A stretch of DNA of 64,000 bases from Oegoconia quadripuncta. Lineage: Eukaryota > Arthropoda > Insecta > Lepidoptera > Autostichidae. The notes beneath the pieces are model-generated. The model saw only the letters and a list, made by a program, of their open reading frames with translations, did no database searches and was not told where the DNA came from. Where the stretch lies: NCBI GenBank assembly GCA_949316235.1, contig OX438752.1, forward strand, positions 1,325,001-1,389,000, written 5' to 3'. This document shows, one piece after another, positions 32,311 through 42,560 of the stretch. The position numbers were made by a program, and so were the translations under genes. How positions within the stretch are numbered: position 1 is the first letter of the stretch; every line of letters begins with the position of its first letter.

Positions 32311-32619
32311 GAAACAGCGTCGTCGGTACAGGTAACCGCTTCGTTGATTATAAATCCATTTGGTTTGGTTTCGCTTCCTAAGAAAACAGTTGTTTTTAAT
32401 AGTTAAGGTAAGGGTAAACCTAAATAAAACACTCCAATGTACTTGACGCTGTTTTAAATTTAAAAATAAACAGATAAACAGGCCCTACCCTGAGACCCAA
32501 GCTTGAGAAGCGCGATACACGTTCATATCGCGCGAGATAATATTTATCTTGGAGGAAATATACAACTATTCCACTCTCACTCCTATCGTCGCGTGCGACA
32601 AACGATGTCATGCTACGGG
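32311..32619. other. Unassigned sequence
   Basis: No gene or repeat recognised; moderate GC. Confidence 0.4.
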
Positions 32620-33180
32620 GCTGGTACGATCTGGTGGTTAAAACTAGTGTTCTTCGTTCCTACCTTTACGAAATACATAGGAAAAATAGTGATAAACATG
32701 ATGTCAATACAAGAAATAAAGATAAACTTGCAGGTCACATAAGTCGCCTCCACAAAGTCAGTAATTCATTCAAAGGGTTATGTATACGCTTTTTCAATAA
32801 AGTTCCTGTTGATATACAAAATCTTCCTTTCAATAAATTTAAAGATACTATAAAACAGAAACTTATTAAGAAAGCATATTATAAAATATCAGATTATTTA
32901 GATGATAAACAATCATGGACATAACCAGCCCGTTCGCATAACCAGGCTATTTCACAATTAATAATGAAATATTATAATATTAAATAATAATTTTGTAATA
33001 TAAAAACCTTTTTTTTAAAAGAGCGACCTCTCGAGTTTCTTGCTTGTTCTTCTCAGGGGAAAATTGCCTTTTGAACAAGCAGTAGCTTTAAAAATGTAAA
33101 ATCTGACTATTTTAAGTGTACCCTGTGTACCTACAAAATAAAGCATTTTTTGATTTTGATTTTGATTTTGATTTTGATAC
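32620..33180 (+). mobile_element. LINE family 1, ORF end and 3' UTR
   Basis: The open frame ends at 32922 with HDVNTRNKDKLAGHISRLHK, FKGLCIRFFNKVPVDIQNLP and AYYKISDYLDDKQSWT. The 3' UTR has the family motifs and a (TTTTGA)n tail at 33140-33178. Closest to the copy at 11800. Confidence 0.9.
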
Positions 33181-33389
33181 ATAACGTATACATATTCTGA
33201 GTCCGAAGATCTCTTACATCCAATCACTTGATATACTCATTTACACACATTCGCACACATTCACCCATTACACACTGTGCTCAGTAGTTTTTCCGAATGC
33301 ATCACGCATGATGATCACTGATCCCAAGATTTTATCGTAGGGCTGGGCACATACACCACTCAAATCATAATACACAAACTAGACAGTAG

Positions 33390-36300
33390 CAGCTTTTTTT
33401 TTTCGTGCCTAAAAACAAAGTACGTACTTTAACTCTTTTACATCAAAATATACAGGGTGTTTTAAGTAAAAGGGATTTTGTAGAAGCGACCTTAGAAGAG
33501 TGGAATGCTAAGATTGGCAAAGCGGATGTAGTCTGTTTTACCGAATCTTTTATAAAACGTGGGTCCGAATCTAATTTAATTTTAAATAATTACAGTTTAG
33601 TGGTTAGTTTTTGTCGCAAAAGTGAAAAAAGAGGGGGAAGTTGTATCTTAGTGACGAGGGAATTGGATTGCCGAACTATTAATTTGCCTTTTCAACCAAT
33701 TCCTTATCTATTTGAATACTGCGTGACAGAAATTGTTGATTATAGTTTAATTGTAGTGTGTATTTATAGATCAAAACCTCGACATGAAAAATTATCCTTT
33801 TGCATCAAGGTATTCATGTATAATTTAGAGAAACTATTAAGTAATTTATGCAGAAGATATATTAAAAAGAAGATAGTCATTTGCGGAGATTGGAATATTA
33901 ATTTACTAAAAAAAAATCCCCACTCAAATGAATTAATTTCTTTATTAACTAACTATAATTTCAAAAATCATATTTTTAGACCCACCAGGCAAATGTCATG
34001 CATTGATATTATAGCTAGTAATATCACAAACACACGCTCTGGCATACATCATATGGGACTATCTGACCATGAAACAGCTCAAACGCTCTCTTTTGACATT
34101 GAATTAATTGACATCTCATATCCAAATCCATCTGCTTGGTTTGAAAAGAAAAGGGATTTCTCTGAATACAATAAAAATAAATTCATTGAGTGTATATCTG
34201 CATTGTCTTTCAGGGACGTTTACATGATACAAAATGCAGATGAAGCTTTTAATGTTCTACATGACCACATTGTGTTGTTCTATAATCTTTGTTTTCCTAT
34301 ACTTACAATTAAAAAGGTAAATAAGCCCATTAGAAATAAGTGGATGACTAAGGGACTCAGAAAATGTTGTCTCAAAAAAAGACACTTATACTTATGCTAT
34401 AAATTCGACAAATCAAATAAGCGTATAAATAAAAAAAAGTACTTAACATATCTGAAAATATTAAAAAGGTGTATATTTAAGGCGCAAAAACTAACAAATT
34501 CTAAATATATTACAAATGCCCAAAACAAAAATAAAGCTTCGTGGGAGATAATCAACGCAAATGTCAAAAACGCTACATCAATAAATGAGATCAAAGCGAT
34601 ATCGCTACACGGGAACACAATATGTCAGAGTCCTCAGAAAATGGCGGAATCATTCAACAAATTCTTCATTAATATTAACAACAACGAAGATACCTCCGAA
34701 GGTGACAACGCCTCACTTTTAATGCAGTGCAACGACAAAACTATATTCCTATACCCAACCGATCCGGCTGAAGTTTTTAAACTTTTTAAAGAACTTCGCA
34801 ATACAAATTCTAGTGGATATGATGATTTAAATGTAAAAATTTTGAAACTGTGTGCAGACTTGCTGTCGCGCCCTATTAGTCATATCATAAACCTATCACT
34901 CTCTCAGGGTATATTTCCAACGAGGTTAAAAAGATCTATAGTTAAGCCATTGTTTAAAAAGGGCGATAAAACTATGATGAACAATTATAGGCCCATAGCT
35001 TTAAATCCAGTGTTGTCTAAAATTTACGAAAAGATTATGTTTGCTAGATTATACAACTTCGTAATTCGTTTTAATCTCTTGAGTGACAAGCAGTTTGGTT
35101 TCAGAAAAAAATGCTCTACCACCTTAGCATGTTTTCACTTAATAAAGCTAATTACAGAGGGTTTAAGTAACGGGAACAGAATAGTCTCTATTTTTCTAGA
35201 CATGTCTAAAGCTTTTGACCACGTTTCCCACGTCACTCTGCTTCAAAAGCTACAAAAATATGGAATAAGGGGCAAAGCATATGATTGGGTAAAAAGCTAC
35301 CTCAATAATAGGCAACAATGTGTTGAAATCTGTAAAACTAAAAAAACACGCAATCAGATATATCATAAATCAACATATAGGTCTTCATATGCTCATAACA
35401 GCTGTGGAGTACCACAAGGTAGCATACTTGGGCCATTGTTATTTCTGCTGTACATCAACAATCTACCAACAGCTATGAATCACGAATGCCTACTATATGC
35501 TGATGATACGACACTGGTAATAAAAACTAAAAATGTCAATACCTTTGAAGCTGAAATAAACGAGACTTTATGTTCCGTCTTAAAATGGCTCAATAAGCAT
35601 AATCTTGACATCAATATTTCAAAAACTAAATTAATTGAATTTCAGACATATAATAGTATATCTTTGGGACTAAATGTGACATTAAATAATGATAAAATTG
35701 ACATAGTGAATGATACTAATTTCTTAGGGATAATAATAGATAAATACTGTAATTGGAAACCTCACATAACCAAAGTAGTAAATAAAATAGATAAATACGT
35801 TTTCGTACTACACAGACTTAGATATATAACAACAAAGGAAGCTACACTTATGGCCTACCACGCACTTGTCTCGTCCACTCTGAGGTATGGCATTATTCTG
35901 TGGGGATCTTCTGTGGAATCTGACCAAGTTTTTAGGGCACAGAAAAAATGTATTCGTGCACTAAATGGAGCAGATTTCCTTGAAAGTTGTAAGCCAATGT
36001 TTAAAAAAGACAAAATTCTTCCATTTCCTTGCCTATATATGTATGAAATATGCCTATTTGTACACAAAAACATCAACTTATTTACTAAACAGTCTGATGT
36101 TACAAATAAAAGATGTAGAAGTGGTTATGAGTACAAATTGTATGTCCCAGTACAAAAACTTCAAGTTTTTAGTAAAAGCGTGTACTGTATGGCAGTTAGA
36201 ATTTATAATCATTTACCTAATGAATTCAAAAATAAAATAAGTAAAACATTTAAAAAGCAGGTGTTTGCATATTTTCTAGAGAAGGGTTATTATTCAGTAT

Positions 36301-36540
36301 TGGAATTTCTGAGCGACAAGTAATTTATTTTTCTTTTTATTGCATATTTTCTGACATTGTAATTAATTAATTTACCGTTAATAATTAATACCAATTTGAC
36401 TTGATTAATAATTAAGACAATGATATTTGCACGCCATAAATGGCAGAATATGCGAACGCGCTATATTATATTTAAAGATCAATTGTTTGACCATATTCTA
36501 GTGAATAAATATTTCATTTCATTTCATTTCATTTCATTTA
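33390..36540 (+). mobile_element. CR1/Jockey-superfamily LINE, 5' truncated, ORF2 intact
   Basis: The readable element begins in the endonuclease domain just after a stop at 33387 and ends with a 3' UTR and (ATTTC)5 tail at 36511-36540. No ORF1 lies upstream. A tail made of short tandem repeats instead of poly-A is usual for CR1-group elements. No clear target duplication was found. It lies in the host gene's intron between 27771 and 40060. Confidence 0.9.
33405..36323 (+). CDS. Apurinic-type endonuclease / reverse transcriptase (LINE ORF2)
   Basis: 972 codons without stop or frameshift; the first codon given is GTG, and the frame is open from 33390. Real translation may have begun upstream before truncation. 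Residues 10-230 form the APE-type endonuclease: Asn15 (QNIQG), Glu47 (FTESF), Tyr121, GDWN at 161-164 and SDH at 220-222, all catalytic motifs present. Residues ~460-780 form the reverse transcriptase: YRPI 528-531, FLDMSKAFD 597-605, CGVPQGS 667-673, YADD 698-701 (catalytic Asp599, Asp700, Asp701) and LG at 774. Residues ~800-972 are the C-terminal domain ending FLEKGYYSVLEFLSDK, like the LINE family 1-3 tails here. In the family this protein nicks the target and primes cDNA from the element RNA. Intactness suggests recent insertion. Codon use is AT-rich, as expected. Confidence 0.92.
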   Translation: MPKNKVRTLTLLHQNIQGVLSKRDFVEATLEEWNAKIGKADVVCFTESFIKRGSESNLILNNYSLVVSFCRKSEKRGGSCILVTRELDCRTINLPFQPIPYLFEYCVTEIVDYSLIVVCIYRSKPRHEKLSFCIKVFMYNLEKLLSNLCRRYIKKKIVICGDWNINLLKKNPHSNELISLLTNYNFKNHIFRPTRQMSCIDIIASNITNTRSGIHHMGLSDHETAQTLSFDIELIDISYPNPSAWFEKKRDFSEYNKNKFIECISALSFRDVYMIQNADEAFNVLHDHIVLFYNLCFPILTIKKVNKPIRNKWMTKGLRKCCLKKRHLYLCYKFDKSNKRINKKKYLTYLKILKRCIFKAQKLTNSKYITNAQNKNKASWEIINANVKNATSINEIKAISLHGNTICQSPQKMAESFNKFFININNNEDTSEGDNASLLMQCNDKTIFLYPTDPAEVFKLFKELRNTNSSGYDDLNVKILKLCADLLSRPISHIINLSLSQGIFPTRLKRSIVKPLFKKGDKTMMNNYRPIALNPVLSKIYEKIMFARLYNFVIRFNLLSDKQFGFRKKCSTTLACFHLIKLITEGLSNGNRIVSIFLDMSKAFDHVSHVTLLQKLQKYGIRGKAYDWVKSYLNNRQQCVEICKTKKTRNQIYHKSTYRSSYAHNSCGVPQGSILGPLLFLLYINNLPTAMNHECLLYADDTTLVIKTKNVNTFEAEINETLCSVLKWLNKHNLDINISKTKLIEFQTYNSISLGLNVTLNNDKIDIVNDTNFLGIIIDKYCNWKPHITKVVNKIDKYVFVLHRLRYITTKEATLMAYHALVSSTLRYGIILWGSSVESDQVFRAQKKCIRALNGADFLESCKPMFKKDKILPFPCLYMYEICLFVHKNINLFTKQSDVTNKRCRSGYEYKLYVPVQKLQVFSKSVYCMAVRIYNHLPNEFKNKISKTFKKQVFAYFLEKGYYSVLEFLSDK

Positions 36541-37149
36541 TTCATTGCACACTTTATTATTGTGATGATCACTAAAGGATACCAATGTTATGTATCACCC
36601 AGTTGGCAATCAGCAACTACTAATATACAGTTGACGCTATAGTACAGGTTTAGACCCATTTTAGCATCAATTACCTCCCTCGTATGTTTCTTGGCCTCAG
36701 ATTACTCTCTAATGTTATTAATTAATTACATACATTGTAAATATTTTTAACAGATTGTACTTTTAAGTAGGCTTTCAGGAAATAAACATTATTATTATAA
36801 CGTCACGACCTTTATCCCAAATGGGGTGGTCAGAGATATCGCAAACAATAGTGTGTTCCAAACATTAAGTGAAACAGTAACTTATGAAACTGCTGTGATT
36901 CCACAAGTGTTCCGATTTGAACTGACCGGAACATAATATTTATACATCCTGTATAGTTGGTATGTATGCCACCTGGGGATCCGAACAATGTGCTCAACCT
37001 TGTAAAACACACTATAAAAATGACAAAATGGCTTGTAATACTTAATACAATAGTGAAAATTAAGAGATCAGCGCAGAGATACACTGATATTCATCAACCA
37101 AACAATGCTTAATAAAATCTCCAAGAATTGCATTTACAATAATTAGCTA
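36541..37149. other. Unassigned; one short dispersed repeat
   Basis: 36810-36836 repeats 24949-24975. An open minus frame (36830-37084) has no family feature. No exon seen. Confidence 0.45.
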
Positions 37150-37717
37150 ACTCAAAACTCAAACTCAAACACAAAGCATTTTATTTCAACGTAAGATACA
37201 TGATATCATTTGTTGAATGTTAAATCTATTGGAAATAAAAATAGGGCTAAGCATTTTTCGGTCAGTCAGTATGTCCAAGCTACCACCGCTTCGGAAAGGG
37301 AAATCATCTGTGGGAAAAGAAGCGGCGCAAGAAACCCACAGGATCATTTTCTTTTCTTTTCTCTTTTTTTTATATATATAAAAGTATACAACTAATACAA
37401 TTTTATAATTTTTGGGAGCTGGGCGAAGTATACTAAGCGTTTTTGTCATTCAGGTAGTCACTAATTTTGTAATAACCTTTTTTTGCTAATGTTGTTTTGA
37501 CATGGTTTTTAAATTGTTTTTCATTTAGATTAATGATATTCTCAGGTATAAGGTTATAAAAGCGTATACAGTGTCCTATAAATGATGTATTAACTTTGCT
37601 CAGTCTGAACATAGGGGTGGCAAATTTGTCCTTATGTCTCAAATTTAAGTTATGCTTATCGCTATTTTTTGGGAATGCAGAAATATTTTTTCGTACGTAC
37701 ATAATATTCTATATATA
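37150..37717 (-). mobile_element. LINE family 2, ORF end and 3' UTR
   Basis: 3' UTR at 37160-37430 with 'tcagtcagtatgtccaagct' and 'gtgggaaaagaagcggcgca'. The minus ORF encodes YVRKNISAFPKNSDKHNLNL, FRLSKVNTSFIGHCIRFYNL and KKGYYKISDYLNDKNA. It is cut at 37718 by the DNA transposon. Confidence 0.85.
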
Positions 37718-37719
37718 TA

Positions 37720-38725
37720 CAGGGCGTCCCAAAGTTATGGGACATGAAGGGGAAGTACCTTAAATATTGTAGATAGTGAATTTTGCTCAAAGAAGACTTT
37801 ATGTTATTTTTAAAAGTTAGTAATTCTGCATTCATAGATTTTCTAAAAATTACTTGCTTCGGCTGGGAATCGAACCGACTTAAATGTGAAAAAAAAAACA
37901 CCCTACTTTTATGATGCCAATCGAAAGAATAGCTAAAAAATAATAACCAAGGAACCTTGAACACAGAAAAGTATTTAGGAATACTTCAAATTTTAAGGGA
38001 TAAGATAAGAAACCATTCCGCGGCGGAGCAAGAAAACTTAATTTTCCAACAAGATGGAGCTCCGGCTCATAATAGTCGGAGAGCAGCAGATTTTCTAAAT
38101 GAATGTTTTCCTACATGGATTGGTACAAATGGACCGATTAGATGGCCGGCCAGATCCCCGGACCTCACACCATTAGATTTCTTCTTTTGGGGATACGTGA
38201 AAGATATGCTATACAAAAAGCGATACGAGAACGTAGGCGAGTTGCAAACAGAATTGTGCCATATCACATCGAGTGTTCACCATAAAATGATTAGAAAATC
38301 AACAGGCAGCGGGCTCATTAAAAAATTGGCGATTTGCGTAAGACAAGAGGGATCACATTTTGAGCATTTAATTAATTAATTTACAAAAAAATACCTACTT
38401 AATTGACTACGGCAGTTTCATGTATGTTTTTTATTTGATTAAAATGATTAATTTCACGTTGTTCCTTTCTTTTAAAATACTATGTTACTTAGGCAGAGTT
38501 ATTATTTTTTAGCTATTCTTTCGATTGGCATCATAAAAGTAGGGTGTTTTTTTTTTCACATTTGAGTCGGTTCGATTCCCAGCCGAAGCAAATAATTTTT
38601 AGAAAATCTATGAATGCAGAATTACTAACTTTTAAAAATAACATAAAGTCTTCTTTGAGCAAAATTCACTATCTACGATATTTAAGGTACTTCCCCTTCA
38701 TGTCCCATAACTTTGGGACGCCCTG
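37720..38725 (+). mobile_element. Tc1/mariner-type element with ~225-bp TIRs
   Basis: Termini 'cagggcgtcccaaagttatg' and inverse, flanked by TA on both sides (37718-37719, 38726-38727). The inverted arms (37720-37947, ~38494-38725) are nearly identical and include 'ttcggctgggaatcgaaccg', which resembles a tRNA/SINE B-box. Between them is a truncated transposase. It lies at the cut end of a LINE family 2 copy. Confidence 0.85.
37957..38379 (+). pseudogene. Transposase C-terminal part (IS630-Tc1-mariner)
   Basis: Open frame of 140 codons. FQQDGAPAHNS holds one catalytic Asp, and WPARSPDLTPLDFFFWGYVK holds the next, 35 residues between D and the SPD Asp. This matches the DDE/D core of Tc1-mariner-related transposases. 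The N-terminal helix-turn-helix part and the first catalytic Asp are missing, so the copy cannot be autonomous. The end (SGLIKKLAICVRQEGSHFEH) is typical of this group. Confidence 0.8.
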
Positions 38726-38739
38726 TATATAGCTATATA

Positions 38740-39330
38740 GTCTTGTCAGTGCCAGAAGTGATGGAAGAGGTCGAGAACTTCTATGGACAGTTATACACGA
38801 CATCACGCCCACCTGTTAGCAATCTGGCCACAGATCCAAGAGCCAGGTTGACTCGGCACTACCCATCAGCTTGTATTAGATTAGAATGGCTCTCAAACAG
38901 CTTAAAAACAAGCGCCGGATGAGGACGGAATCACGGCTGAGCTTCTGAAAGCAGGCGGCTGACCAATGCTGAGAGCTCTTCAAAAGCTATTTCATTCCAT
39001 CATACTCGATGGATAAACGCTAAAGGCATGGCATAGCAGCGTGGTGGTACTTTTCTTCAAAAAAGGCGACCAGACCCTGTTGAAGAACTACAGACCCATC
39101 TCGGTTTTGAGTCATGTCTACAAGTTGTTCTCGAGAGTCATTACGAATTGTCTCGCAAGCAGGTTGGACGACTTCCAGCCTCCCGAACTAGCCTGTTTCC
39201 GAAATGGTTGTAGTACCCTAGATCACATACATACGCTGCGACAGATTATACAGAAGACCGAAGAGTAACCAGCCACTATGCTTAGCGTTTGTGGACTACG
39301 AAAATGTCTTCAATTCGATTGCGACCTGGG
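38740..39330 (+). pseudogene. RTE-like reverse transcriptase, frameshifted
   Basis: Pieces in different frames: VMEEVENFYGQLYTT, then 'DEDGITAELLKAGG'-like sequence near 38915-38960 (broken), then an open stretch 39041-39268 with FFKKGDQTLLKNYRPISVLS and VYKLFSRVITNCLASRLDDF, then LAFVDYENVFNSI near 39285-39320. These are RT motifs in the usual order. Several stops and frameshifts; C-terminus lost at a MITE. Confidence 0.75.
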
Positions 39331-39334
39331 TTAA

Positions 39335-39500
39335 GCTGCTGCTAAGCTGGGCTATGTTGCTCAAGCGTAGATTTCTGCTTGAGCTTAGTTATAAAGAGAT
39401 ACAACTATACAAGTTACATAAAGCTGTCCCTTTTTAAAACTGTCCTTAAATGGAGATCTCCACTTGAGTAACAATCTGTAATGCGGGCCTTAATGTTTCG
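39335..39500. mobile_element. MITE related to 60886-61570
   Basis: 'tgctcaagcgtagatttctg' is answered by 'ggagatctccacttgagtaa'. 'acaactatacaagttacata, aagctgtccct' is the inverse of 61480-61515. Ends in 'gcgggcctta'. Confidence 0.6.
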
Positions 39501-39567
39501 AACACTCATATTTGGGATTAATAATGTATTAATTGATGTACGTTTAATGTAACGATATCTATAAAAA

Positions 39568-39779
39568 GAAATAATATATATTTCGGACATTTACACCAAT
39601 CATCTAGTTGCAAACTAAGCAAAGCTTGGACTATGGATGCTGGATAACGGATACTAGATGACAAAACAACAATCCATTTTCGTATTCATCATACCAACAA
39701 TTACCCCTCGCGGTATTCGAACCCGCAACCGTTGGTTTCGCTGACAGGGTCACTATCCACTACACCAATCGGTCGTCAT
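39568..39779 (-). mobile_element. SINE B, near full length
   Basis: Reversed: tail 'atatatatttcggacattta', 'atctagttgcaaactaagca', head 'aacccgcaaccgttggtttc' to 'caccaatcggtcgtcat'. Confidence 0.9.
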
Positions 39780-39834
39780 ATAATAACACTGACATATAAA
39801 ACTGTTTTTATGATTAAATAAATGAATTAACCAA

Positions 39835-39930
39835 CGATTTAAGGTTGCACATTCCATTCTTACCACTTTTCTGAAACTGTATTTTCTTTTCTGTTGTGCA
39901 ATAAAGTGTATTTGTATTGTGTTGTATTGA
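39835..39930 (+). mobile_element. RTE-like LINE 3' tail
   Basis: 'cttaccacttttctgaaact', 'caataaagtgtatttgtatt' and (GTATT)n. Same tail as at 8800-9040. Confidence 0.7.
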
Positions 39931-40060
39931 TTTAGATGCCACGCCTTTAATTTTAAAACATTATTATAATTACTTAATTAATTATTTTACACCCGAAGTT
40001 TGTACATGCCCAAATAACCATTACTCAGTACGCAGTTTGATAAAAATATATGTGTTGCAG

Positions 40061-40151
40061 CGCGCGCAAGTCGGGCCAGTTCTCCGATGCGGGCGACGAG
40101 CGCACGCGCAGCCAGCATGACCTCCACAAGCAGCAGCGCTCCGCTTCGCTG
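40061..40151 (+). CDS. Host gene exon 2
   Basis: Acceptor 'tatgtgttgcag', donor 'CTG/gtgagtctgg', a near-ideal donor. The first base completes the split codon of exon 1 (AG+C, Ser). Then 30 codons read ARKSGQFSDAGDERTRSQHD and LHKQQRSASL, ending in phase 0. The other frames contain stops. It is hydrophilic, with many Arg, Ser and Gln, probably disordered, with possible phosphorylation sites (RKSG, QRSAS). GC content is far above the flanks. Separated from exon 1 by a 12,290-bp intron holding the intact LINE. Product not recognised. Confidence 0.75.
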
Positions 40152-40421
40152 GTGAGTCTGGTTTGGTTGTGCATGTTGGTGGTGGCTTTCCAACATCCTT
40201 GCTCTTAAAATCTGATCTAATTTCACTGGTTTTAGATAAATCAAGCACCTCATAAAACACGCGTGTGTTATAAACACAAATCGTGAAGTTATATTCTATA
40301 AACGCAGTATTTGCTATGGCAAAGAACACTCATACAGCTAAGTGTCTGTTTCTGACCCATTCGACTTGATATACCCTTTCGAGTAGACGTTGTATATTGA
40401 TTGAAGACTTACTTATAGAAC

Positions 40422-40620
40422 GAATGAGTGAAAGGAGATCAACGAAAGCAATTTATAAAGAAAGCGTGAATGGAAGGGTCGGTAAAGGTCGACCAAGAAG
40501 GACATACTCACAAAAGGTCAGGTGCGGTCAACCACTAACCGACGAGCGTGTATGAAGCATTTGATGAGAGTGGAAGTAGCAAAAGTAGTATGTTAGGATC
40601 GTTGCAAGTGGATATCAATT
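40422..40620 (+). pseudogene. RTE-like LINE, C-terminal fragment
   Basis: 'gaacgaatgagtgaaaggag' and 'gtcggtaaaggtcgaccaag' translate as RMSERRSTKAIYKESVNG, RVGKGRPRRTYSQK, with a later frameshift. This matches the intact-frame copy at 63595-63795. Ends near 'ggatcgttgcaagtgg'. Confidence 0.7.
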
Positions 40621-40765
40621 TTTTTTTTAGAATTTGTAAAAATATGTACCTAGCTGATGCCCATGCTAAAGCTTAAGCATTACGCTTGTGTTATAAGCAT
40701 CAGCTGCTGACTCATCAATGGACTCCTAAATTTATTGTGTAAGTTTGTACGTTGTTTGTATGTGT

Positions 40766-40767
40766 TT

Positions 40768-40804
<37 letters not shown>
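40766..40804 (+). repeat. (TG)n microsatellite
   Basis: About 17 TG units, followed by irregular TG/CG-rich sequence to 40865. Confidence 0.9.
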
Positions 40805-40808
<4 letters not shown>

Positions 40809-40987
40809 TGTGTTGACGTGTAGGTGCGCGTGACAGTGTTCTCGAGTGTATGTGTGCGTGCGTGAGCCACGAGTGCTTAGGTACTATTACTTTTGTATTA
40901 GCCCATAATTTTTACTTCTCAAAACCCAATAAGAGATATTATTAATTTGTAATATCGGTAGGTCGTATTTTTATCTATGTTAAGTAA

Positions 40988-41314
40988 ACCGCCTCCGTGG
41001 CTCAATGTAAACAACATTGGGTTTACGATTCGGAGGTCGCGGGTTCGATCCCCAGCGGGGTACATGTTTAAGTACTCGGTTTGGTTGGTGGTAGGGCATT
41101 TTAAATGTCCGCCTGGCTGGCTACCACCATCTTGTCTAAATCTGCCGCCAAGCAGTAATGTTAATAGCATTGTAGTGTTCCGGTTGTCAGATATAAGATA
41201 GCCAGTCCCCCAAATGTTGGGGTTTCCGGGTCAGTACGCTTCCACCTTCGACCTCATCTTTACTTAACATCAGGTGTGATTGAGGTCAAGTACCAACCCG
41301 TTGTGCATAAAAAA
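40988..41314 (+). mobile_element. SINE C, full length
   Basis: Complete copy from 'accgcctccgtggctcaatg' to 'aacccgttgtgcat' and A's. A good reference copy. Confidence 0.95.
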
Positions 41315-41327
41315 TAAATAATAAGAC

Positions 41328-41529
41328 GTGATTTGTGATAATGTGCTTGAATAATGTCTAGGGTGTAGGTATATATGTTCACGCCTGTTTCTCGTTGGGG
41401 TAAACAAAGACTATTGATTTACTTACTTATGTAAATCAATAGTCTTTGTCTACCCCAACGAGAAACAGGCGTGAGCATATGTATGTATTTACACCGTAGA
41501 CATTATTCAAGCACATTATCACAAATCAC
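41328..41529. repeat. ~100-bp-arm perfect-style hairpin
   Basis: 'gtgatttgtgataatgtgct...' is inverted to '...agcacattatcacaaatcac' around a centre near 41424-41434. The inner arms contain 'ctcgttggggtaaacaaaga' and aggcgtga, the type of 3' end seen in the RTE-like elements. The strands differ at only a few positions. Confidence 0.85.
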
Positions 41530-41666
41530 AACGGAGCGAATTGATAACATTTAAAATAAACAAGGACCGCTCGATATGAAACAGCGAGCGCTCGCGGGGA
41601 TATTGGACACTAGATTGTATCCGTGTAACGGCCTTTGTTTCATGGTAGGTAATAATATGAAGTGAA

Positions 41667-42560
41667 ACGAAAAGGCCTACAAGACGTAGGCGTATGGCGT
41701 TTAAAGAACGTAGAGGCTTTTTGGCGGGAACTCGGCAAGTGAAGTAGCATTTTTCTTTATAATTCTTATAATTTGTGCATTCTGACTTTTGAATAATAAT
41801 GGCAGAATATTGTGCAGCAAACGTTAGTGATGGTGTACAAGTGAAGGGAAGTGTAAATTAAAGTGCGTAACGGAGCTTTCGGGTTCCCACAAGAAGCCGC
41901 CAAAATCTTTTGTAAAGCATTCTGCCACTTTACTGAAGAATGACTTGACCGTGTCTAGACTCTGTATACGCCAAGTATACGACGAATTACTTGTTTTGAC
42001 TGAGACTGACTTACAAACTGAAGAAATAAGATAAATAAGACATGGCTATAACAGCCATGCTATAACGGCTAGATCCCTTTGCCTTCTCCTAGAGGAGAAA
42101 ATAAAACTAAAAAAAAAAAAGAACAGTAGAGACTTTTTGGCGGGATCTCGACGAGTGAAGTTGCAATTTTCTTTATAATTCTTATAATTTGTGCATTCTG
42201 ACTTTGAAGCTTAATAATGGAGGATATTGTGCAGCAAAAGTTAGTGATAGTGTACAAGTGAAGGGAAGTGTAAATTAAAGTTTTCGGGTTCCCACAAGAA
42301 GCCGCTAAAATATTTTGTAAAGCATTCTGCCACTTTACTGAAGAATGACTTGACCGTGACTAGACTCTGTATACGTCAAGTTACTTATTTTGACTGAGAC
42401 TGACTTATAAAGTGAAGAAATAAGAGAAATAAAATTTTTCACTCGAAACTGGCAGTAATGCCCCTCGACAGTGAGGTTGACTGGTTGCCATCCTCAAAAA
42501 TAAGAAGAAGACACGAAAAGGTCTTTATGACGTAGGCGTATGGCGTTTAAAGAACAGTAA
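41667..42560 (+). repeat. Tandem array of a ~420-bp unit
   Basis: Unit 1 (41667-42030) and unit 2 (42110-42430) share 'ctttataattcttataattt', 'gtgaagggaagtgtaaatta' and 'gcattctgccactttactga' at an offset of ~416. The unit header (acgaaaagg...cgtaggcgtatggcgtttaa) recurs at 42513, 846 bp from the first. 'Atggcagaatattgtgcagc' opens a short frame only. Source unknown. Confidence 0.8.

Noticed and set aside
42069..42257. Minus-strand frame with hydrophobic end
   Set aside because: Lies across the A-run and the tandem array units, is not conserved between the two units, and has no motif.
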